Of a stretch of 64,000 nt of DNA, positions 1 through 9,579 are shown in pieces. Below the pieces are notes generated by a model. The model had not been told where the DNA came from. It saw nothing but the letters and a program-made list of their open reading frames with translations, and made no database searches. Every line of letters begins with the position of its first letter. Position 1 is the stretch's first letter. This DNA comes from Thunnus maccoyii (taxonomy: Eukaryota > Chordata > Actinopteri > Scombriformes > Scombridae), in NCBI RefSeq assembly GCF_910596095.1, contig NC_056548.1:10379151-10443150 (forward strand). Reading direction: 5' to 3'. A program made the position numbers and the translations under genes.

Positions 1-1006
1 TTGATCTGCAATCCAAGAATCAAGAGGAGAAAATGCACCTTGGGCGTACAGTAAAGTATTACACAGTGTTAGTTGTACATTAATTAAATTGATCTGCAGC
101 TGCTGTCCATTAACCAGCAAGAGAACAATTTATAAGTTTTACAAAAATTGGTAAAACTATCGTTTTGAACAGATAAACAGCATCTCCCTTTACCACTGAT
201 TGTTTCCATCCGGGGCCTCCATGTTCTCTCTAAAAGCCTCATCTAACAAACTAATAAAGTGAAAGTCATAAAAAACAATTTGTAATGCATTGAAGTGCTT
301 TTGGCTGGAGATAAAAACTAAATGGACCCAGTAATAAATTATGGCTGATGTTTGAACACTGATGATTCAAGTGCAACAAAGCTAAGGTGAGCTGCATCAG
401 GGAGTAAACAATTTCAAATAAAAAAAGACTTCTACATCTGCTGCACACAATTACACCGTCGTACTTAAAAAGAAGTTATAAATAAATGTTCAAGAAAGTT
501 CTCAGTTAAGTCCTACTTTAAAGAATGGGAAACTAAAAGTCTCTGTTTGCTCAACATTTGAACTAGCAATTGTTTTAAATGCAAGATGAAATCTTCTATT
601 CTACAAGAAATGTGTATTTATATTCCATATGTCCAATTGGTCCACTTAAACATGTTATCCCTTGGGGTAGGCTATTTTATGTCTGTAATCCATAAATAAA
701 TCATCATATATGATACCCTAGCCTATCATGTCCTGTTAAAGTTTCACAAAATACGTCACATCATATTGGCATCACCTTTTCATGCATTGTTGTCATCTAA
801 TGTCATATCTCTGCAACCCATGGGGCCAACACAACTCTTCTATTGGTCACTTGGTTTGTCGCTCAGCTCGCAGTTTCCACATTTCCGACCGGATTTGAAG
901 GCGGCCTGAAAATGCATGTGCAGCAAAGAGTGACATCTTGAGGCTGTTGTAACCCTCGAAACTGTGCTCCACCTACCTGCAAACTGTTGCTCTCTCTCAA
1001 ACTGTT

Positions 1007-1057
<51 letters not shown>

Positions 1058-1160
1058 TCAGTAGAAATGCAGCAGAGCTTGATCTGACTTGTCCAGCCTG
1101 CCGCTGAAAGTACCTTCTTGCTCTCCGGGACTTATTTGGGTGCTTTTCACACACTGCGAT
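1..1160. other. 5' flank and 5' UTR of tnfsf10
   Basis: No coding exon is visible. The stretch is AT-rich up to about 840. An inverted CCAAT box (ATTGG) lies at 842-846 and a long (TC)n microsatellite ends at 1054, about 105 bp before the tnfsf10 start codon. The transcription start is probably between these landmarks and 1161, but I see no TATA box that would fix it. Confidence 0.5.
1009..1054. repeat. (TC)n microsatellite, about 23 units
   Basis: Uninterrupted TC dinucleotides. A shorter interrupted TC tract lies just upstream. The tract sits in the probable promoter or 5' UTR of tnfsf10 and is likely to vary in length between individuals. Confidence 0.95.
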
Positions 1161-4100
1161 ATGGCAATTTCTATGTCTCTCCAGGGTCTGGGGCTCATCA
1201 TACTCGCAGCAGTCCTCCTCCAGACCATCGCAGTTGCCGTCAGTTTTATGTATTTCAACAAAGTCCTGAACACGGTAAGATAAACTTTTGTTTTCCCCTT
1301 TAATCAAACAGATCTAACACATAGTGGGTGCATCAAATTAGCTGGGGGAAGAGGAGCTATGACTCATATTGTCATGTTTACTTTACTTATAGTTCAGAGC
1401 TTTCTAATGATCCACCATTAATTTCAGAGGGATACCACACCAGTGACACAATTTTAAGAGTCTCCATAGGATTATAGGCATGAGACATGACAAATAGTAC
1501 CGTCCTCAACTGAGAAATTACAACCATAGATAATAAGTAATATTAATAATAGTGATAAAACCTTATTTATGTGACACATTTCATACAAAAAAGTGTACTG
1601 TATTGTATGTAACTGTTGGAAGAGTGAAGAAAGATCTAGTAGCGCCATATATCAGATAAAATATGTCATGAAATAGCCAAACTTGTACTGCTTAATACTC
1701 TCTTTTTCAACAGAGGATAATTTTTGGAGACATATTTTGAAATACTAAATATTTAATGAGATGTGGTGTAAAAGTCCCACTTCACCATGCAGGAATTTTC
1801 TGCCCCTCTCTGGACAATGAGAGAGGTGAAAGTTGGGAAAGTAGATAACAGAAAACAATCGGAGGAAATGAGGCTGGTCAGGAGTCAGGGGGTTGTGACA
1901 CCCAAAAGCAACATATTTCAGACTTGAGCAGATATTATGACAAGGCCAGAAAAAAAGTTGCTAATGCCTCTTCACAACGCTGATGGAGCTGCTCCTGACC
2001 TCTGATTGGCTGATGGTCTCAATTAAACGCCCAGCTGCTCACCTGTGACCATTTTAAGTGCATATAAATGTGTTTATTGGCTCAACCTCTACTACTATAT
2101 TTTGCTTACTGTAATAACCAAGAGACTATATTGTTTTGATAATGAATGTTTTGTGTATACTTTTTAAATTTGTCCAGATTCAAATATGTATTGAACATTT
2201 TGGTTTTGTTTTCATTATAATGATGATACATGATATGATATTGTTCTTTACAGTGAATATTGGTCCCACTGCTGTACTAAAATCATTAAAAAGCATGATC
2301 TATTGTTTCTTACTGAGCATATGTGTTGATACATCCATCGATTAATCCAGAAAATAATTAGCAGGTTAATTAATAATGAAAACAATCTTTAGTGTCAGTA
2401 GTTTTAACTTCTTTTTATATTGACAGATGCAGGAGAGCTTCTCTCGGAGCAGCGTGTCCTGTCTGATGAACGCAAATATGCGCTTCGAGTACGAAGATTC
2501 AACAGCCGAGGACAAGAAGAGTGACCCCTGCTGGCAAGTCACGCAACAGCTCCACTACCACATTGAAAAGGTTTTTGTTTTTGTTTTTTTTTTTAAATAT
2601 AACTTCAATTTGTGTATATACAATTAGGCTTTTTTCACAGTAGACATTTTGACTTTGTCATAGTCGGAAAAGCACAGGTGTAGTAAGCAATGACAATGAG
2701 TGTGACAGCGAGTCCGCATTCACAATACCAGGAACCTAAAACTGAAGCACCTAAATAGAATTCAGCCATCATTCATTTTATTATTTACACCTGTGACATG
2801 TCAAAATATCTTCTGTGTGAAAAGGCCTTTTGCAAAAACAAAGCAGTCTGATATTTTTGGGGAGCGTGGTTCGTTCTGACCATATTTCAGAATCCACTGC
2901 CAATTTTCAAGTCATTTTTTTTTCCTACAGTGTTGCAATATTTTTAGAAATATGTGCTCATTATATACTTATTATTTGTTTATACATTACATACATTTGT
3001 TCAGGAGCCACTGGGGAAAAATGATGCATCTCACCATTCCTCTCACCATCAACTCTAAATAAAACAGGCCCACACAAAGGGGAATAGTGCAGTTACGGGT
3101 CAACAGTGGACATATTTATAGTCCCAGAGTGAGGATGACATGATTCCCCAGTGACCTATTAATATTGTTAATTTAGATTTAAGATTCTTATAATTCCCTA
3201 AAAGGCACAAAAACAGAAGTGGAGAAGACACATCCTCTCTTTTCCTTATCTCTGTTTCTCTCTCTCTCGGGTGTTTTTTCGTTCAGACGATGACAGACAG
3301 ATTCCAGAAGGAGATATCCACTGCTATGAGAAGTAAGAACAAAGCCCGCATTGACTATCAATTACTACTAATGGGCATAAGTATGACTTTTTCCACTAAA
3401 AATGTCTTGTTTGTGTTTCTTATCCATCTTCCTGTGTTGCCGCAGATAAGCTTACAGGAGTGCTGCCTATCCTAAACCCTGGGGTCCCAGGAGTCCCTCT
3501 TCCCAAAGTCGCAGCCCACGTGACCGGTGTCGTCTCCTCCACAGAGCCTCCAGTAGCAGAGGGTGAAGATATTTTAATGTAGTGTAGAAGTAAATGTGAC
3601 CGCAGGACACACATGAAGTTGTTTTTGTAAGCATAATTGATAGCCGTAACATAAGAATTGTGATTCTCTTGACACCTCATCACAACACTCATATAAGTAA
3701 GCAGCCACCTTTCCAGGGCCAGAGGTGAGGAATGTGCTTCGAGGCGTCCCAGGCTGCTATTAGATTCAGAAATGTCTTCATACCTACCTTTCTGTTGGGA
3801 CCTGCAGATATGCAGCTGCTTTATTCTTCTCACAACCTGGAGGGTCCCACAGTTTCTGCCTGTCAGTGTGTCAGTTATGCTTATCCAGCAAATAAGTTTC
3901 AGGAGTATGGCAGTCCGTACATAATACAGTTTTCATGCAATAAGATTATTTTAACAGAATTTTTATTTGACAGTAGAGAGTACAGAGAAGCAGGGGAAAA
4001 GAGGGGAGAGAGGGGCGCTGGAAGTGGAAGACATGACAGCTATATTGTATTCATAACAGACCATACAACAATCAGGACGCTCCTGGTCCTACTTTTCATA

Positions 4101-6472
4101 TGTTTTACTTGAAAGTCTATTCTATCACCAAATTTAAGAAAATACACATCTGTAACAGTGAGGAAAAGGCATCTCAGTTCATGAAGTATTCAAGTATCAA
4201 GCAGGAACGTTTGTTTTTACTATATAAACTTGCTCAATCATTTTATTTCATTAGTTTTTGATGTATTTTGCTATATAAAAGTTTCCAAACAGCCAATCGT
4301 TATTTGATTTTACTCTCCTTGAAGCCACTATGTGACTTTATTGCTCTAATAAGTTTTTGTTTGTAGAAAAGTTAGATTCAAATTTGTTCAGTCTACTGTG
4401 CGTTGATGAAGGGGCTGAACCATTTATCTCTGTGTTGGATCTGTGAGGAACAATGGGGTCACAGTGTCTTTTTTTATACTAACACTGGGGGCGCCAAAGT
4501 CAACAAAATTCTCACTCTACTCATACTGTAGTAGCTTTAAGGATTTTGTTGTCCACAAGGAACATATTTTTAAATATCATAAATCTGGAAGGTTGATAGT
4601 TTCTTTCCACACACACACACCACTCTGGATGGCTGGATCTCATCTTCTGGTGCTTTTTAACATGTGGTTGTAGTAATTCAACTTTTAAAAAAAACATGGT
4701 AGAAATTAAAAATAGAGATTTTTTCTCAGCACCAGCACATATTGGAGAGGAACTTGTTGGTCTGTGAGCACATCTGTAAGCATTATTTACAGACCGTACA
4801 TTTCTTTAACATTTGTTTTTTATTTGACAAGCAGTGACAGTTTAAACACATCTCTAGTGATTTATATTACATCATGGTGAAAGGCCTCAACTCTTGTGTG
4901 TCTGTGCTTATACGAGTGTATACATATGTGCATATGTGCTGTTGCAGGCTCGCGGAGCAGCAGGGGCTACCTGGGGGAGCGCATCCGAGCGTGGGAAGGC
5001 CAGAGAGGTCTGTCCTTCTTAGAAAATATGGAGCTGAAGGGAGGAGAGCTGCTGGTTCCCAGAGCAGGCCTCTATTACATCTATGCACAGACTTACTTCA
5101 GACTCTCTTCCGTGGGTGAGACAGAGGTGGAGGCAAAGGGTGAGGCGGGGGACACGAAGGAGGAGGAAGGAGCGCAGCTTCTCCAGTATATCTACAAAAA
5201 GGTTAGTCTTTGTGCATCTTATTATAGGACAGTACCTGGAATTATAATGTGCTTGAGAGAGATTTTTTAGATTTTATTTGTTTTAATTACAGTTATGAAT
5301 GAGCAAGGACTGTTTTAAAACTGTGTTCAAGGACACTTTTGCATCCCAGAAATGAGAGTAGGCTGCAACGATCCAAGAAGTGACCATGGTTTTATAGTCC
5401 TTTTCGCAATTCCACACATAGCTGTGTCCCAATATAATACCACATACAAATAGTTTATAGTATGTACTATATTAAGTTAATAGCAGTTCTGCAATATATA
5501 TACAAGAATTAAATGTACTTTCCAATTTAGTAGGAGAAGAAAAGAGGATTCAAGATGTGTAATTTATTTGAATGTTTTGCAACTGTAAGCTCCTCCATTC
5601 AACTTGTGCATTGTATTGTGGAACAATAGTGTCCATCAACAGCACACTCAATAATCAAGCAGATTTAGTATGCAAACTGGCATTTTTAAGTATACTTAAT
5701 TTTGTCACTTTTCCAGTGTGAATCCGCTAAATTCTTAAAACCTGCTCAGAATCAGCATGTAGTATGGACTATAGCACAGAACATTGTTTGCATATTATGA
5801 CAGCTCAGCTCCTTAATGCAAACAAACACTCAAATCTCAGAGCGTCCTTGAGTGCACCGATATTCAGAAATGAAGATATTCATTTCAGATATTATCAGAA
5901 AAATATAATCTTTATAACATAATGTTACATGCTAATACAACGTGCACAGGGCCAGATTAATGCTTTAACTCTCATTGTGCATCGTGTACATCTTACTTAG
6001 TAATTAGTTTGTGGTAACTTTATTAAGCACAGATTTATATAGGAATATGCCCCATGTAAGTGCAATATGAACTAAAATAATGAAGGTCTTACAACTAGAT
6101 TTTAACTCAGGGCCCCTACAACTAATTGCCACATAGAGAACTTCAGTCCCACGGAGGGTCCTGAGGCCCCAGAGCAGGTGTAATCCAGTTTTGGTAATGC
6201 ATCATGCCGTGTAACCTTCTGTTCAAGTTTTGATCTTGTTGTTTTTGTGTTGTTGTCCACAGATGAGTTCCTATACAGTTCCCATCCTGCTGATGAAATC
6301 ATCCCGGAGCACCTGCTGGCCTCGGGGTCAGGAGCCTGGCCTCTTCTCTCTGCATCAGGCCGGTACTGCGTTTCTACAGCCTGCCGACCGCCTTTTCATC
6401 ACCGTTAGCAATGCCAGCGCCATGGAGATGGACGGGAGAGCCAGCTACTTCGGGGCCTTCCTGGTGGGCTAA
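1161..6472 (+). CDS. tnfsf10: TNF-related apoptosis-inducing ligand (TRAIL, TNFSF10-like)
   Basis: Type II membrane cytokine of the TNF superfamily. The family acts as cell-surface or shed homotrimers that bind death receptors and activate caspases. Coding exons: 1161-1274, 2427-2570, 3287-3332, 3446-3562, 4948-5201 and 6263-6472. Phases join cleanly to 295 codons, 294 aa against 281 in human TRAIL. Residues 1-7 are a very short cytoplasmic tail and about 8-30 a hydrophobic signal anchor. Residues 39-121 form the stalk. The TNF-homology domain runs from about 122 (PKVAAHVTG) to the C-terminus (SYFGAFLVG). Cys243 in RSTCW matches the zinc-binding cysteine that lies at the TRAIL trimer axis, which favours TRAIL over other TNF ligands. 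The loop after YFR (exon 5) is about 11 residues longer than in human and rich in Glu/Gly/Lys. The ATG at 1161 begins directly before the anchor. Fish carry several tnfsf10-like paralogues, so the exact paralogue is uncertain. Confidence 0.93.
2331..2395 (+). repeat. Fragment of a hAT-like MITE in tnfsf10 intron 1
   Basis: The stretch ATCGATTAATCCAG...AATTAATAATGAAAAC resembles the right terminal region of the MITE family seen complete at 10194-10549. Only the end survives. It stops about 30 bp before the exon 2 acceptor. Confidence 0.5.
3563..4947. other. Intron 4 of tnfsf10
   Basis: 1.4 kb intron with no coding signal. The open frames at 3420-3833 (-) and 3732-4112 (+) show no recognisable protein. 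The segment around 4455-4545 recurs in diverged form at about 26115-26180 in a stag1 intron, so it is a dispersed repeat. Confidence 0.7.
5202..6262. other. Intron 5 of tnfsf10
   Basis: About 1.06 kb, AT-rich, with GT donor at 5202 and AG acceptor at 6261-6262. No gene, RNA or recognisable transposon was identified. Confidence 0.7.
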
Positions 6473-7390
6473 AGGGAGAGAAGCTCATATAGAGGTGTCC
6501 TAGACTGGGCTGATTTGAAAAAGACATCGACAGAGGTGGACCCGAATGTCAGGGGTTTGCTTGATAATATGTCTGAGGGTACGGGACAGCAGAAGAACGG
6601 ACTGTGAGGAGTGCAAAGGAACTTCTTCAGGGCCGTGAAGCTGCAGGGTTATGATCAAACTGAGCTGCAGTGGTAGACTCTCAATCACCCAAAATGGCAA
6701 GGAGGTAGAGCCATTTGGTGTGAATTTACTCCAGAAGTGACAAAATAATTGGTCATAGTTAAACCTGACCCAGGATATTAATTCTGTTTTTAAGGCTGGC
6801 AAACAGAATACAGAGTAAGACGGAGCAACCCCGGATTAAGTGGTGCTTTCAGAGCACAGCTGTTGTGCTCTCGTGTTTGAATGACTTCTATTGAGTTCCA
6901 GAGTTGTTTTGCCTGCAGGTCAAACAGTCAACAGTTGAGTTTGCAGGAAATGACAGTGGTGTTGGACACATGACACTTTTATGAAAAAAATATGTATAAA
7001 AAATGCCACGAGACAAGATTTAAGATGTTATTATGAATGAAGCGTCTTTTATGTTTACAGTACATGTGGTTTAATGTCTTGAATGTGTGGTGTGATACAG
7101 ATCTTTGATGTCCTGTGGCCTTAAAGAGAGGCACTGATCTGGTATTAATGTGAGTTTTTAGTGTTTTCTGACACATTTACACTTCAGATATTCTCTGATA
7201 CTTATGATGTCAAATTAGTTCACACGGGACATTTCTTACTGTTCCCAGGCCCCGTTTTGAACTAATTTTGGTTGGACTTCAGTGTAATGCACAACTATAT
7301 AGTCACATTTTTCAGGGCTAAACAATATTTGTACCTTAAGTTTCAAAAGTTTGCTCTTGTTGATCTGCAAACGCGCAAGTAGTAGTACTT

Positions 7391-7630
7391 CTCAGTAGCA
7401 GTTCTGGAGATTTCGATCATATTACACGATCCTCCTCTGCAGTTGGAGCGTACCCAGTCGCCCTGTGGTGAAACTGTTTTTGTCAACTACTGTTTCCAAG
7501 GTCAAGAATAAACTTTCAAACTTCACTTTTGAGCCGATGCGGATGAAAAGTCACATATATTTCTCGGCCAACTCCCATCTGCTGAGGAAGATTGTGCGAT
7601 ATGATTGAAAACTCAAGAACAACTAAGTTG
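7391..7630. repeat. Imperfect fold-back (inverted repeat) element in the tnfsf10 3' UTR
   Basis: The arm at 7391-7449 (contains TTTCGATCATATTACACGAT) is an imperfect reverse complement of the arm at 7567-7630 (contains ATTGTGCGATATGATTGAAA). The spacer is about 117 bp and includes GTTTCCAAGGTCAA and the proximal AATAAA. Related sequence recurs at about 24190-24290, so this is a dispersed fish repeat rather than a gene-specific hairpin. Confidence 0.65.
7507..7512 (+). promoter_or_regulatory. Proximal poly(A) signal, tnfsf10
   Basis: AATAAA inside the loop of the fold-back repeat. Its use is uncertain. Confidence 0.4.
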
Positions 7631-7758
7631 ACCTTGTGGTGAGAAAGTTTTAATAATTGTACCATATTCTTAAGGAACATGTCGTCTGTAAATTACAACT
7701 ACAAATATCCATCTACTGCTTTGCTAAGTATGTTTGCACAGTTGTGGTAAAAATGCCA

Positions 7759-7764
7759 AATAAA
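7759..7764 (+). promoter_or_regulatory. Distal poly(A) signal, tnfsf10
   Basis: AATAAA about 1.29 kb after the stop codon and only about 90 bp before the likely end of the convergent msl2 transcript. Confidence 0.5.
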
Positions 7765-7850
7765 TTAAATGTGAAGATTTTAAAGCAAACTTGAGTCAGG
7801 TTCCCCCTCTACACAAAAAGACACAAAACTGAAAAAGTAAAAAACTATCA

Positions 7851-7856
7851 TTTAAT
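7851..7856 (-). promoter_or_regulatory. Candidate poly(A) signal (ATTAAA) of msl2
   Basis: TTTAAT on the + strand gives ATTAAA on the - strand. This variant signal is at the far end of the region that would be the msl2 3' UTR. Confidence 0.35.
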
Positions 7857-9579
7857 TCATGTTGTATTACATGTTTCCATATTATGGCAGTGAATGTTTC
7901 AGCAATAATAAGAGTCACTCCTCAAACAAGAGTTTTTACATAAAAAAAAAACAATACCAAAAACTAATCAGGGTTCAAGTAATGCCCAAAAGAAATACAT
8001 TTTTTGAAACACACGCAGGAAGATAGATCATATTCGCTGATCATATTGTAATCCACCTGCTACTTCCTGGCCTATGAGTGGAGAACCAAGGTGTTTGTTT
8101 GGTCAGCCTGAGTCCTCTCGCTCTCTCTTCTTCAGTCTCTTTTTTTGGTCACCATGACTGGACTGACAAACATGTTGTAGTTACAGCTGAGACAGTAAAC
8201 ACAAAACACAGACAATACACAGCCTCTTGAGTTATAGGAGGGCTTCAAGGTGCTTTAACCAAAACACAAATGTAAAAAAAAAAAAAAAAAAACAACAAAC
8301 AAAAAAAAAAACAGACAGTGGTACCAAATCTGAAAACTTGGTATCAAAAATAGTCTCTGAGTTGGTCTCTAATCAGTTGGGACACTACAACTTGGGGAGG
8401 AGAAAAATGCACACTGACAACCTATGGCTTCAGTTTATCTAAACACACACACACACATACAGTCATGTACAACCCCATAATCAAAACATAACGGTGTAAT
8501 ATTTTTGAAGACAAGTCAGTTATAGTCTATAAATGGCAATACTGTAAACAACTGCGTGTGTGCACGAGAGCTGGGAGGCTCCTTGTTGGTGCTCCTATTG
8601 CTATGGTAACCAAGAATGGTTTCAGTTGTAATTTGGCCAATCAATCAGACTAAGTGCTTACAACCCACCATCCGCCTGCCCACTGACATTACGACAAATC
8701 TCAGCGGGCGCATACACTCTCTCTCACTCACTCACAGACAGAGACACACACACACACACACACTTACATTGAAACCGTGGATCCAGCCAAGTGCTTTGAC
8801 ATTATCTTGCTGCCTGTACAATGCCTGCATCAGTCAAGTTCATTAAGACAAATTCATTAACAGCCAACAGTACTTCGATTGAGCGAGTCGAGATAGAAAA
8901 AGGCATACAGTCTTGTGTGAGACACAACTTCTCCACAGATTAGTCACGAGATTCGTTCACAATTAAGGTGTGAGAACATACGGGGTTAAGGATTAGTAAG
9001 GGTCGTCCTGACACCGATTAAGCATTTCTAAAACATACATGGAGTAATACTCAAACATGGAAAATGCTGTAACAGGTGACTGCGATATGATGTTTTTGCT
9101 GTCGTTATGCACCAAATATAGTCCAGAAATCACACATACATACATACATACATACACATACATACACTTGAATCTATAATTGTGCGCACACACTACCAAA
9201 CACAAAACCTGGTATGGGTTCCTATTGCCTCTTACAGTATGACTGTGGTCTATGAACAAAAAAGCACCTCTGAAATACAGAACAACCTTGGAACCGGGTA
9301 TAGGTGTTTAACTACAGACAGGCAACAACACACACTGGCACACAGGCACAATACAGGAGGCTTTGGCACACCCATGCTAGTCTTACTACTCAGCATTTTC
9401 CAACACAGAAGAAGAGCAGATTACAGGACAGGACAGACCCATAGCTGCCTTTAGAATGCCTCCCCTGTGAGGGGAAAGGTACAGGTTTGTCTGACAGAAA
9501 CAATGATCAGCCGTCACATTCAATCAGCACCGAGCTGTCTGTTTTTTGTTTTGTTTTGTTTTTTTGGAGTCCCAGCCTC
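7851..9579 (-). other. 3' UTR of msl2
   Basis: Non-coding stretch downstream of the msl2 stop codon, ending near an ATTAAA variant signal on the minus strand at 7851-7856. It holds poly(A)-type runs near 8274-8310, a (CA)n tract at 8742-8761, a (CATA)n tract near 9135-9160 and an X-box-like sequence at 8607-8619. No supported open frame. The extent is inferred, not shown by a transcript. Confidence 0.55.

Larger units (their letters stand above)
6473..7780 (+). other. 3' UTR of tnfsf10
   Basis: Non-coding stretch after the TAA stop. It holds a fold-back repeat at 7391-7630 and two AATAAA signals (7507-7512 and 7759-7764). The second is followed by T/G-containing sequence. If the distal signal is used the 3' UTR is about 1.3 kb. 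Confidence 0.65.

Noticed and set aside
875-895. Interferon-response-like sequence upstream of tnfsf10 (GTTTCCACATTTCC)
   Set aside because: The spacing between the two GAAA cores on the minus strand is four bases, not the two expected of an ISRE.
3420-3833. 137-aa open frame on the minus strand
   Set aside because: It lies antisense to tnfsf10 exon 4 and intron 4, and shows no recognisable domain.
8607-8619. X-box-like TTGCTATGGTAAC in the msl2 3' UTR
   Set aside because: A good RFX-type match, but in a transcribed 3' region without a CCAAT partner; too little to call a regulatory site.
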